Source: TMED26 sp002694075 (lineage in GTDB: Bacteria; Pseudomonadota; Alphaproteobacteria; Thalassobaculales; Thalassobaculaceae). Taken from it: a stretch of 53,344 nucleotides of DNA. A model generated the notes under the pieces. It had not been told where the DNA came from, did no database searches, and saw only the letters and a list, made by a program, of their open reading frames with translations. Location: positions 1 through 53,344 of the forward strand of contig JAYYDT010000030.1 of NCBI GenBank assembly GCA_036160575.1, in the 5' to 3' direction. The translations under genes and the position numbers were made by a program. Shown in pieces: positions 7,616-15,909 of this stretch; positions within the stretch are counted from its first letter, which is position 1, and each line of letters begins with the position of its first letter.

Positions 7616-8317
7616 ATGGATGCTCCCGCCGTCGATAGCGCGCCGCCGGTTGCGGCGCGCGCACCGAAACTGCCGCATCTGACGCCGCCGGTCGATGATG
7701 GCGGCGCCGGGCGCAGCCTGCCGTTATTCTTAAGTTTGTTCTTGTTGCTGCTGGCTTTTTTCGTAGTGCTGAACAGCTTATCGCGTTTCGAGGGCGGCCG
7801 CGGCGCCCAGGTGGTGGCCAGCGTCCATGCCGCTTTTCCCCAACCGGCGCCGCCGCGCCTGTTGAACGGGGTTCGCCGCGACGACCCAGGCGTTGGCCCG
7901 GCCACGCCGCGTCTCAGCGGTGTTGCCGAGGCGTTTGAGACGGTCCTTGGCGGTGAGAGCCAAATCCTTCGCCAGACGGCCGATCGGCTGGTCTTGGAGA
8001 TTGGCGCCGACCGCCTGTTCGACGGCGGCACATCCGAATTATCGCCGGCCGGCGCGGACCTGGTGCGCCGTTTAATGCCTTCTTTACGGACCGACGCGGG
8101 GGCGGCGCCGGTGTCGGTGGCGTTGTTGACGGGTTTGCGGGCCGGCGAAAGCTTGGCCGTGGCGCCGCCAAGGGTGCGCCAGGCCGCCGCTCTGGCCGCC
8201 GCCTTGCGCGCCGGTGGCGTGTCGGGCCGGCATTTGGAGATCGGGGCCGAACGCGCCGGTAGCGCCCGTCTACGCCTTGTTTTCGATATCGCCAAACGGC
8301 GGGCGGACGCGTCATGA
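7616..8317 (+). CDS. MotB-like membrane protein lacking the proton-binding Asp
   Basis: A 233-aa protein with one TM helix (LFLSLFLLLLAFFVVLNSLS, about residues 37-56) of the MotB plug type. The AFFV core aligns with the next gene (AFFVLMFAMS), but the proton-carrying Asp of MotB is replaced by Ser40. The C-terminal part (DRLVLEIGADRLFDGGTSELSPAGADLVRRL) is a shortened OmpA/MotB-like domain without the usual peptidoglycan-binding NxxLSxxRA motif. It starts 4 bp after the cheY-like gene and overlaps the next gene by ATGA. It may be a stator accessory or a non-conducting partner; it is unlikely to conduct protons alone. Confidence 0.75.
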   Translation: MDAPAVDSAPPVAARAPKLPHLTPPVDDGGAGRSLPLFLSLFLLLLAFFVVLNSLSRFEGGRGAQVVASVHAAFPQPAPPRLLNGVRRDDPGVGPATPRLSGVAEAFETVLGGESQILRQTADRLVLEIGADRLFDGGTSELSPAGADLVRRLMPSLRTDAGAAPVSVALLTGLRAGESLAVAPPRVRQAAALAAALRAGGVSGRHLEIGAERAGSARLRLVFDIAKRRADAS

Positions 8318-9066
8318 CCAATGACTCCTATGCCATTCTCCGGCCCAAAACCCGTCACGCCTGGCGCGGCCCGGCGGCGGCGGAAATTCGACAACCGGGC
8401 TGGCTGATGACCTTTGTCGACTTGGTGTCGCTGTTGTTGGCGTTTTTTGTCTTGATGTTCGCGATGAGCGCGCCGGACCGCAACCAATGGCAACGCGCCA
8501 CCGGATCCATCGTCGAAGCCCTGGGCGGGGCCATGGTGATGCGTGATGTCGCGCCGCCCGATCCGTCCTCTATGGAACCGGCGCAAGTGTCGCCGCGGGG
8601 CCTCGATTTGGGCTATTTGGAGCGATTGTTGGGCGAAAAATTAGCCGCCGCTCCGGAATTGGGGACGGCGCGTTTACGACGGGTTGATGGCCGGTTGGTG
8701 CTGTCGCTGCCCAACGAATTACTGTTCGCGGGCGGCGACGCCACCCTGTCAGCGGCCGGGCGGGCGGCGGTTTTCGCGCTCAGCGTGGCGCTCGACACGG
8801 TGGTGAACCGCTTACAGGTACGCGGCCACACCGATCCGCGCGCCCTGGCGCCAGGCGGGCGCTTCAACAGCAACTGGGAATTGTCGCTGGCGCGTGCCTT
8901 GTCCGTCGCCGAAGCCATGCGGGCCGCCGGAATGCGCAAACCGGTCTCCGTTCGGGGTGTCGCCGATGGCCATTACGCGGCGGATTTACCGGCCGCCGAC
9001 ACCGCCACCCGCGCCGCTTTCGCGCGCCGTGTGGATATTGTGTTCGGCGCGGGGAGGGATCGGTGA
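8314..9066 (+). CDS. MotB-like stator protein with OmpA domain
   Basis: A 250-aa protein. The segment QPGWLMTFVDLVSLLLAFFVLMFAMS is a classic MotB TM with the conserved proton-binding Asp (Asp36). The C-terminus is an OmpA-like peptidoglycan-binding domain: LLFAGGDATLSAAGRAAV, VRGHTDPRA and NWELSLARALSVAEAM, where D and R of the murein-binding site are present. No motA is in the window, so its partner must be elsewhere. The start overlaps the previous stop (ATGA). Confidence 0.88.
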   Translation: MTNDSYAILRPKTRHAWRGPAAAEIRQPGWLMTFVDLVSLLLAFFVLMFAMSAPDRNQWQRATGSIVEALGGAMVMRDVAPPDPSSMEPAQVSPRGLDLGYLERLLGEKLAAAPELGTARLRRVDGRLVLSLPNELLFAGGDATLSAAGRAAVFALSVALDTVVNRLQVRGHTDPRALAPGGRFNSNWELSLARALSVAEAMRAAGMRKPVSVRGVADGHYAADLPAADTATRAAFARRVDIVFGAGRDR

Positions 9067-12000
9067 TGGCGCGCCTAGGGGCGGCGATGGTCGCGTGTTT
9101 AACCTTGTTCGTGGCGATGGCGGCGGCGGCGGGACCGGTTGAATTCATCGGCGCGGTGACCGATCAGCGCGCGCGCCTGGTTATTAAAGCACCGCGGGTT
9201 TTGCCTTTCGCCAACGATCAAATCGGTCGTGGCCTGATTTTGACCTTCGACCCGCCGCTCCGTGGCGACCCGGCGCCGGCACAGGCGGCGTTGCGCGGCT
9301 TTGTGGAAGCGATCGAGCTAGAGGATGGTGGGTCGACCGTGGTGGTCACACTCGCCGCCGGCCAGCGCGCCCGGGTGGGCCGCAAAGGCACGGATATCGT
9401 GGTCGAAATCGCCGCGACCGACCTCGATCTGGCCAAAGCGCCAGACGCCGCACCTATCATTCCCGCTCGGGTCGGCCGTCATCCGCGGTATGACCGGGTC
9501 GTGTTCGACTGGCCCCGGCGGGTGGGTTATCGGTTGAATGTCGCGGACGGCCGCGCGCGGGTGACCTTTCAGGCGCCCGGGCGGATCGACATCGCCGCCT
9601 TGGCCCGCCGTTTGCCGGCCGGTTTCAAAGTTACCGCCCTCGCCGGGGCGACCCCGGGGTTGACCTTTGATCTGCCACGGGATGTGTCGGTGCGCGGGGC
9701 CCGCTTGGGGCCGAAAATCGTGCTTGATTTCACGCGTCCGGGGTTGGCCGCCAAACCCAAATCGACCGCCAAACCACCGGCGCCGGTCAAGACCAAATCG
9801 GCCGCCAAACCGCCGGCGCCGGTCAAAACCCCGCCGGCGGCGCCGGCCAAGACCGCCGGCGCCGAACAACCGGCAAGCGTGCCGTCCCCCGCCAAACCGG
9901 CCGTGGCCAGCCAGCCGAAAACCCCGCAAAACGCCTCGCCATCGGCTAAGACGCCCTCGGGTCCAGCCGTAAAAACGGCCGCTAAAACGCCGACCAAAGC
10001 GCTTGAACGCCCCGTCGTCCCGGCCCGGGTCACGCCCGACGCCACCTTTCTGAACATGTTACCGCTATCGCTGATTCGGGGACCGGCGCAACCAATCGCG
10101 ATTGAGCGCGAGGGGCAAAATCTGGCGCTTCGTCTCGACTGGCCACGCCCGACCCATGCCGCGGTATTCGCCCGCGCTGGCTATTTGTGGGTGGTCTTCG
10201 ATGAGGAAGTAACTTTTGACTTGGGGCGAATCGCCCCTGCCGACCGTCGCGCTCTGACGCGTATAGAGCAAATTCCGGCGGTCGGAGGGTCGGCTCTGCG
10301 GGTCGCTTTGACACCTGGTTTGAACCCGCGGGTGCGGCGCGACGGCAATAGTTGGATCGTCGACTTATTGGCCAAACAAGCCGCGCCCCCGGTGGCCTTG
10401 GAAATAAACCCGCAAATGTTGAGCACGCAGGGGCCGCGCCTGTTCGTGCCGCTGGCCAGCGGGGTTGGCGGCACGGTCGTGCTTAGCGACCCGACGGTCG
10501 GGGACCGTCTTTTGGTGGCCCCGCTATCCCTGGTTGGGCGCGGTGTCGAAGGCTTCCGTCGTCTGGTCGACATGGATCTCTTGGCGACTGTGCAAGGTAT
10601 CGCGGTACAGCCGCGAATTGACGGCGTCACCATGAAAGCCCTGCCCGACGGCTTGGTCATCGGCCATCCCGATGGCCTGCGTTTGTCGCCGCCGGCGCCC
10701 AAGACGAAACCGACGTCGGCGGCGGTCGGCGGTCTCCCGCCGGGCCTCCCGCCGGGACGGATTTTTGACATGGCCGGCTGGCGCCGTGGCGGTGAAGACC
10801 GTTTCATGGACGAGAAGCAAAGACTGCAAAAACTGGTGTCGGATTCCACCAGCTTGTCACGCAACGCGCCGCGTTTGGCGCTCAGCCAATTTTACTTCGC
10901 CCATGGTTTGGCCGCCGAAGCGCTTGGCTTGCTGACCATTATCGCACAGGACGATGAACAACTGATCGCCCGCCCCGATGTGCAAGCGATGCGCGGGGCG
11001 GCGCAATTAATGTTGGGCCGTGAGGCGCCGGCGTTGGCGAATTTGGCGGTGCGGGGGCTCGACAATATTTCCGAGGCCGAGTTATGGCGCGGCGCGACTA
11101 AGGCGGCCATGGGGCAATGGAAGGCGGCCGGCGAGCATTTCGCGCGTGCCGGCGAAGTGCCGGGCGGCTATCCGCGGGCGTTCGCCGCGCGTATCGCGAT
11201 GCTGGCGGCCGAGACGGCGGTGCGGGCCGGCGATTACCAGACGGCCGGAAATTTCCTTGAAGTGATCGCCCGCGGCCGGCCGGACGCCAACGAAAGAGCG
11301 CGCTTGAATTTCCTGCGAGGTCGCGTGCTGCAGGCCTCCGGCGACACGGCTTCGGCGGTGGCGCTTTGGCAGGTCGGGGCGTTAAGCGATGACCGTTGGG
11401 CCCAGGTGCGCTCCGAACAAGCCCTGGTTAAGCACCAGTTGACCGAGGATGAGATTAGTAACGAGGACGCCATCGAGCGACTGGAAGCGCTTCGCTTCAC
11501 CTGGCGCGGCGACGCCGTCGAATTCAACCTGCTGAAAGAGTTGGGCCTTTTATATTTGGCGGAACAGGATTTCGAGGAGGGGTTGGGAGCCTTGAAACAG
11601 GCGGTCACCTATTTCCCCAAAAACCCGCAAACGGCGCCGCTTACCCGGCGCATGACCAAAGCCTTCCACGACATATTTGTCGGGGGCGCCGCCGCCGACA
11701 TGACGCCGCTCAATGCCCTTGGCTTGTACGATCGGTTTCGCGAACTGACCCCGGTTGGGAAGTCCGGCGACCAGATCATTGAAAGCTTGGCCGACCGTTT
11801 GGTTGAAGTCGATCTGTTGGATCGCGCCGCCCTCCTGCTCCAACGGCAGGTGAGGTTTCGCGTCAAAGGCGCGGAAAAGGCCCGGGTGGGCGCCCGTCTG
11901 GCACTGATTAATTTGTTAAATCGCCGGCCGCCCGAGGCGTTGGCCGCGCTCGACGCCAGCGTCGCCCCAGGGCTTGGCGCCGGTCTCGCGGCCGCGCGCA

Positions 12001-12473
12001 ACCGCTTGCGCGCCCGCGCGATGTTTGAGATGGGCGACGCCAATAGCGCCTTGGTGCAGATCAACCGAGACAAAAGCCGCGACGCGGACGAATTGCGGGC
12101 GGATATCCACTGGCGCACGCAATCCTGGGCGCAGGCGGCGCCGGTTTTTGAACGACTGGTCGGTAAATTAGGCACCGACGGTCGGAGCCTCGATGATGAA
12201 GCGGCGCTGTTGATTCTCAATTGGGTGGTGAGCGCCTCTATGAGCGAGGACCGCCGCAGCTTGGCAAAGGCCCGCCAACGGTATGGCAAATCCATGCGCG
12301 CAACGCCTTATGGCGAGGCCTTTGAATTGATGACCGGCGATAGCAATGACGACCCGCTGGATTTCTTGTCGCTCAGTCGGCGCTTCGAGGAAATCGGCCG
12401 GGTCAAATCCTTCCTCACCTCTTATCGCGAGAAGCTCAAGGTGGGGCCGCTCGGCGCGACCACCACCCAGTGA
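9066..12473 (+). CDS. Large exported TPR protein ending the motor operon
   Basis: A 1135-aa protein with an N-terminal signal peptide (cleavage likely after about residue 22). A beta-rich region follows (VEFIGAVTDQRARLVIKAP ...), then a long Lys/Pro/Ala linker with repeated KPPAPVKT units (about residues 229-318), and a second beta-rich part. From about residue 560 to the end the protein is helical with TPR-like repeats (LALSQFYFAHGLAAEALGLL, EFNLLKELGLLYLAEQDFEEGLGAL and others). It overlaps the upstream motB-like gene (TGATG) and a GGGAGGG ribosome site precedes it. No known name. Position suggests a periplasmic scaffold for stator or disk parts (inference). Confidence 0.8.
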   Translation: MARLGAAMVACLTLFVAMAAAAGPVEFIGAVTDQRARLVIKAPRVLPFANDQIGRGLILTFDPPLRGDPAPAQAALRGFVEAIELEDGGSTVVVTLAAGQRARVGRKGTDIVVEIAATDLDLAKAPDAAPIIPARVGRHPRYDRVVFDWPRRVGYRLNVADGRARVTFQAPGRIDIAALARRLPAGFKVTALAGATPGLTFDLPRDVSVRGARLGPKIVLDFTRPGLAAKPKSTAKPPAPVKTKSAAKPPAPVKTPPAAPAKTAGAEQPASVPSPAKPAVASQPKTPQNASPSAKTPSGPAVKTAAKTPTKALERPVVPARVTPDATFLNMLPLSLIRGPAQPIAIEREGQNLALRLDWPRPTHAAVFARAGYLWVVFDEEVTFDLGRIAPADRRALTRIEQIPAVGGSALRVALTPGLNPRVRRDGNSWIVDLLAKQAAPPVALEINPQMLSTQGPRLFVPLASGVGGTVVLSDPTVGDRLLVAPLSLVGRGVEGFRRLVDMDLLATVQGIAVQPRIDGVTMKALPDGLVIGHPDGLRLSPPAPKTKPTSAAVGGLPPGLPPGRIFDMAGWRRGGEDRFMDEKQRLQKLVSDSTSLSRNAPRLALSQFYFAHGLAAEALGLLTIIAQDDEQLIARPDVQAMRGAAQLMLGREAPALANLAVRGLDNISEAELWRGATKAAMGQWKAAGEHFARAGEVPGGYPRAFAARIAMLAAETAVRAGDYQTAGNFLEVIARGRPDANERARLNFLRGRVLQASGDTASAVALWQVGALSDDRWAQVRSEQALVKHQLTEDEISNEDAIERLEALRFTWRGDAVEFNLLKELGLLYLAEQDFEEGLGALKQAVTYFPKNPQTAPLTRRMTKAFHDIFVGGAAADMTPLNALGLYDRFRELTPVGKSGDQIIESLADRLVEVDLLDRAALLLQRQVRFRVKGAEKARVGARLALINLLNRRPPEALAALDASVAPGLGAGLAAARNRLRARAMFEMGDANSALVQINRDKSRDADELRADIHWRTQSWAQAAPVFERLVGKLGTDGRSLDDEAALLILNWVVSASMSEDRRSLAKARQRYGKSMRATPYGEAFELMTGDSNDDPLDFLSLSRRFEEIGRVKSFLTSYREKLKVGPLGATTTQ

Positions 12474-12504
12474 TCGCGCCGGCGAGGGTGTTGTGAGGCG
12501 CGGG

Positions 12505-13722
12505 TTAGGCGCTGAACGCCTGTAGGCCGGTTTGGGCGCGCCCAAGAATAAGGGCATGAATGTCGTGGGTGCCCTCATAGGTATTGACGGTTTCCAAATT
12601 GACCAGATGGCGTATCACGCCGTATTCGTCGGAAATCCCGTTGCCGCCGTGCATGTCACGCGATAGACGCGCGATATCGAGGGCCTTGCCGCAGTTATTC
12701 CGCTTCATCAGCGAAATCGCTTCGGGGGCGCCGCGGCCTTCATCCAATAGGCGGCCCAGCCGCAGGCAAGCATGCAGGCCGAGAGTGATTTCGGTTTGCA
12801 TATCGGCCAGTTTTTTCTGGATCAACTGGTTGCCGGCGAGGGGGCGACCGAATTGTTTGCGATCCATGGTGTATTGGCGGGCGGCGTGCCAACACGCCTC
12901 GGCCGCGCCCATGGTCCCCCAGGCGATGCCGAAGCGCGCTTTGTTGAGGCAGCCAAACGGTCCCTTCAAGCCACGCACGTTTGGCAGCATGTTCTCTTCC
13001 GGCACGAAAACCTCATCCATGACGATCTCACCGGTGACCGAGGCACGAAGGGACATTTTGCCTTCGATCTTGGGGGTGCTGAACCCTTTCATGCCGCGCT
13101 CCAAAATGAAGCCGCGGATGACATCATCATCGGTTTTTCCCCACACCACCGCCACATCGGCGATCGGCGAATTGGAAATCCACATTTTATTACCGGTCAG
13201 CAAGTAACCGCCATCGACGCTTTTGGCGCGGGTTCGCATGCCGCCCGGGTCCGAACCATGGTCCGGCTCGGTCAGGCCGAAACAGCCGACCCATTCGCCG
13301 GTCGCCAGTTTAGGCAGATATTTGCTGCGTTGGTTTTCATCGCCATAGGCATTGATCGGGTGCATCACCAGGCTGGATTGCACGCTCATCGCTGAGCGAT
13401 AGCCGCTGTCGACACGCTCGACCTCGCGGGCGACCAGGCCGTAGCAGACATGGTTCACGCCGGCGCAACCATAGCCCTCGATGGTCGAGCCAAGGAAGCC
13501 AAGGGCGCCCATTTCGTTCATGATTTCACGATCAAAGCGCTCTTCGCGGAAGGCCGATTTAACACGACTGGCCAACTTATCCTGGCAGTACTCATGGGCG
13601 GCATCGCGCACCATGCGTTCTTCTTCGGTCAACTCATCGGCGAGGAGAAGCGGATCTTCCCAGTCGAACTGCGCGCGCGGGGCGGAAGGCGTCGACGGGT
13701 CGGTGACTTTTGCGATGGACAT
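12505..13722 (-). CDS. gcdH: Glutaryl-CoA dehydrogenase
   Basis: Oxidises and decarboxylates glutaryl-CoA to crotonyl-CoA in lysine/tryptophan breakdown, passing electrons to ETF. The 405-aa product has the acyl-CoA dehydrogenase fold: FGLTEPDHGSDPGGM (FAD and substrate site), GNKMWISNSPIADV, RKQFGRPLAGNQLIQ, and MHGGNGISDEYGVIRH. The catalytic base is the Glu of NTYEGTHDIHALILGR (about Glu383). GCDH-type features are the EGYGCAGVNHVCYGLVAREVERVDSGYRSA block and FDWEDPLLL at the N-terminus. The frame is open to 13986, but the ATG at 13722 has GGAG upstream and fits the family. It converges on the TPR gene. Confidence 0.95.
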   Translation of the reverse strand: MSIAKVTDPSTPSAPRAQFDWEDPLLLADELTEEERMVRDAAHEYCQDKLASRVKSAFREERFDREIMNEMGALGFLGSTIEGYGCAGVNHVCYGLVAREVERVDSGYRSAMSVQSSLVMHPINAYGDENQRSKYLPKLATGEWVGCFGLTEPDHGSDPGGMRTRAKSVDGGYLLTGNKMWISNSPIADVAVVWGKTDDDVIRGFILERGMKGFSTPKIEGKMSLRASVTGEIVMDEVFVPEENMLPNVRGLKGPFGCLNKARFGIAWGTMGAAEACWHAARQYTMDRKQFGRPLAGNQLIQKKLADMQTEITLGLHACLRLGRLLDEGRGAPEAISLMKRNNCGKALDIARLSRDMHGGNGISDEYGVIRHLVNLETVNTYEGTHDIHALILGRAQTGLQAFSA

Positions 13723-13816
13723 ATTGGCTCCACGGATAACATTACCAGCGTTATTTGGTATATAAGGTACCGGGCCCGTAAACGCCACCGCAACCGAGTT
13801 CGCCAAGGCCACCTTT

Positions 13817-14047
13817 ATGCGACGAAAAGCCTCACAAGGAACCATTTTCGAGTTCATGTCGGTCGGTCGCTTCGTGAAAGTCAGCGCTGTCGACACCCAA
13901 ACCGGTTTCGAAGTGTCGATTGTCGGCGACCCCGCCGCCGGTGAGGTGGCCCTTCGCCAATTGGCCGCGCGCAAGTTGAAGAACATGATGGCGCGCCGCG
14001 CCGCCGGTCGGGCGCCGGGGCAAAGCGGGTGGAACGATTTGGCATGA
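13817..14047 (+). CDS. Small conserved protein (DUF6898-like)
   Basis: A 76-aa protein with the pattern FEFMSVGRFVKVSAVDTQTGFEVSIVGDPAA followed by a basic helix, RQLAARKLKNMMARR. Small alphaproteobacterial proteins of this shape (DUF6898) are often found near other core genes; the family name is from memory. It overlaps the next gene by ATGA, so both are probably translated together. Function unknown. Confidence 0.7.
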   Translation: MRRKASQGTIFEFMSVGRFVKVSAVDTQTGFEVSIVGDPAAGEVALRQLAARKLKNMMARRAAGRAPGQSGWNDLA

Positions 14048-14544
14048 CCATTGGCATTGAACCGTTAGCCGCCGTCGACATGGCGTGGGCGCGGGCCCTC
14101 AATAATGCCGCCGTGCCGGCCGTTAACGATCTGGACGAGGAGGCTTTCGCCGCCTTGTGCGCCATTGCGCCGTCGGTGCGCGTGGCCTGGGTGGACGGCC
14201 ATTTGGCCGGCTTCATGGTCGGATTTTGGCCCGACGCGCCTTATGACAGCGACAACTACCGCTGGTTCACCAGCCGTTCGCGCCGTTTTTTTTATGTCGA
14301 TAGGATTGTCGTGGATCCGGCTTACCGCGGCCAGGGCGCCGCCACCGCGCTATATGCCGACGCCGAGGCGCAGGCGCACGCCGCCGGTTTTCCGACGATT
14401 GCTTGTGAGGTGAATATCCGGCCACGTAACGCGCTTTCGTTACTGGCCCATCGGCGAATGGGTTTCGTGCCGGTCGGGACCGGTCATAAAGCGGACGGGA
14501 GTAAATCGGTGGCGTATTTGTGCAAGGCCGTCACCGCGCCTTGA
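14044..14544 (+). CDS. GNAT-family N-acetyltransferase
   Basis: A 166-aa acetyl-CoA-dependent transferase. The acetyl-CoA binding loop is seen as VDRIVVDPAYRGQGAATALYADAEAQA (R-G-Q-G-A motif), followed by IACEVNIRPRNALSLLAHRRMGFVPVG, the usual motif-B helix and strand. The substrate is unknown. The ATG at 14044 overlaps the upstream stop (ATGA); an alternative in-frame start at 14029 would overlap more. A 24-bp palindrome follows. Confidence 0.88.
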   Translation: MTIGIEPLAAVDMAWARALNNAAVPAVNDLDEEAFAALCAIAPSVRVAWVDGHLAGFMVGFWPDAPYDSDNYRWFTSRSRRFFYVDRIVVDPAYRGQGAATALYADAEAQAHAAGFPTIACEVNIRPRNALSLLAHRRMGFVPVGTGHKADGSKSVAYLCKAVTAP

Positions 14545-14549
14545 AACAG

Positions 14550-14573
14550 TCGGGGGCGCCATGGCGCCCCCGA
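14550..14573. terminator. Perfect palindrome between convergent genes
   Basis: A 24-nt perfect palindrome (10-bp stem of TCGGGGGCGC, loop CATG) sits between the acetyltransferase and mucR stops. It could end both transcripts, but neither side has a clear T run, so it may need Rho. Confidence 0.5.
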
Positions 14574-14583
14574 TGCGGCGTGC

Positions 14584-15030
14584 TTAACCCTTACCGCGTC
14601 GACGCTTCTCTTGGCCTACTTTGCCAAGGCCGATTTTTTTGGCGAATTCGCTGCGCTGTTGGGCGTAATTCGGAGCCACCATCGGGTAGTCGGCGGGCAG
14701 CCCCCATTTGGCCCGATAATCGTCTGGCGATAGGCCATAGGTCGTGCGCAGGTGACGCTTCAGCATTTTCAGGCGCTTGCCGTCTTCCAAACAGATCAAA
14801 TAATCCGGGGTGACCGACCGCCGCACCGGCACGGCTGGTTTAATTGGCTCGGGCTCGACCTCGACACTGCCGGTTGTTAAATTGTGGAGAGAGTCATGGA
14901 TCGATACGATTAGTTCATTCAACTCGCCAGCGGCGATAGTATTATTGCCAACGTACGCCGAAACTATTTCGGTCGTCATCTCCAGCAATTGTTCTTTTGA
15001 AATATTTTCAGGTGCCGCGTTCTCAGACAT
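14584..15030 (-). CDS. mucR: MucR/Ros family transcriptional regulator
   Basis: MucR proteins are alphaproteobacterial zinc-finger, H-NS-like regulators that bind AT-rich DNA and control surface polymers, motility and cell cycle. The 148-aa product has an N-terminal oligomerisation half (LLEMTTEIVSAYVGNN) and the C-terminal zinc-finger region DYLICLEDGKRLKMLKRHLRTTYGLSPDDYRAKWGLP, typical in order and spacing. It ends in a basic tail. The ATG at 15030 is preferred over upstream in-frame starts because the MSENAAP- N-terminus is usual and AAGG lies 9 bp before it. Confidence 0.93.
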   Translation of the reverse strand: MSENAAPENISKEQLLEMTTEIVSAYVGNNTIAAGELNELIVSIHDSLHNLTTGSVEVEPEPIKPAVPVRRSVTPDYLICLEDGKRLKMLKRHLRTTYGLSPDDYRAKWGLPADYPMVAPNYAQQRSEFAKKIGLGKVGQEKRRRGKG

Positions 15031-15409
15031 GTGCTTGCCTTTTTGTACTAAGTTAACGATTATTTTTTCCATGACAGAAGGACTTGAGACTGTCAAGAAC
15101 TATGAGTAAAAATTTGAAAAAATCCTTGGCAAAGAGGCGCGATATTCAACCAGTTTTTGCCGTTATGCGCATTTGGGTAAAAAAATCATTCATCTTGATT
15201 AATTCAGTCGATGTGTCGCTTGGAACTCGCGACAAAAATTGGCGTCGCGTGAGGGCGTGAAAAACATCCGCGAGTTTGTCGGCCAATGTGGTGAATTTGC
15301 CAGCCATCGCGCGCCGCGTCGCCGGTGCGGCATTAACGCCGCGAGGAAAACACGTGATATGGTGGCGTTTGGTGGTTAAACCCGCCTATATAGCCACGAG
15401 GCAAATGTT
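15031..15409. other. Intergenic region between mucR and rpiB
   Basis: 379 bp without a credible gene, AT-rich between about 15040 and 15240. It must hold the divergent promoters of mucR and rpiB. MucR homologues often repress their own AT-rich promoters, so autoregulation is likely. I see no clear -35/-10 pair or RNA gene. Confidence 0.5.
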
Positions 15410-15865
15410 GTGACGAGTTCGGACATGGACACCATCGCGCTGGCCAGTGATCACGCCGGGTTCGCGTTGAAGTCGGAAATCGCCGCCGAATTGTCGCGGC
15501 TGGGGTATGCGGTTCTCGATCTGGGGACCGATAGCGACCAATCCGTCGACTATCCCGATTTTGGCGCCGCTTTGGCCGAGGCCATCGGACGCGGCGAAGT
15601 GGCCAGTGGGGTCTTGATTTGCGGGACCGGTTTGGGCATTTCGATAGCGGCCAATCGTTACCCGAAGGTGCGGGCGGTGCCTTGCGCCAATGTCACCATG
15701 GCGCGTTTGGCGCGCCAACATAATGATGCCAATGTGCTGGCCTTGGGCCAGCGTTTGATTGGCATTGAAGTCGCCCTCGAGTGTCTGCGGGTGTTTTTAG
15801 AGACGCCGTTCGAAGGTGGGCGTCACCAAAGACGGGTCGATAAATTATCGACCGCCGGTACCTAA
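15410..15865 (+). CDS. rpiB: Ribose 5-phosphate isomerase B
   Basis: Interconverts ribose 5-phosphate and ribulose 5-phosphate in the pentose phosphate pathway. The 151-aa RpiB/LacAB protein has ASDHAGFALK at the N-terminus, YPDFG, the phosphate loop CGTGLGISIAANR and HNDANVLALGQR. The active-site Cys is in LICGTG. The start is probably GTG 15410, with GAGG 8 bp upstream; ATG 15425 is the alternative. glyA follows after 44 bp. In many alphaproteobacteria rpiB-glyA-nrdR-rib lie together, as here. Confidence 0.96.
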   Translation: MTSSDMDTIALASDHAGFALKSEIAAELSRLGYAVLDLGTDSDQSVDYPDFGAALAEAIGRGEVASGVLICGTGLGISIAANRYPKVRAVPCANVTMARLARQHNDANVLALGQRLIGIEVALECLRVFLETPFEGGRHQRRVDKLSTAGT

Positions 15866-15909
15866 ACAATTTCACGCCGCGGGCGTGATCAACAATAAGA
15901 GGTTCAGTC

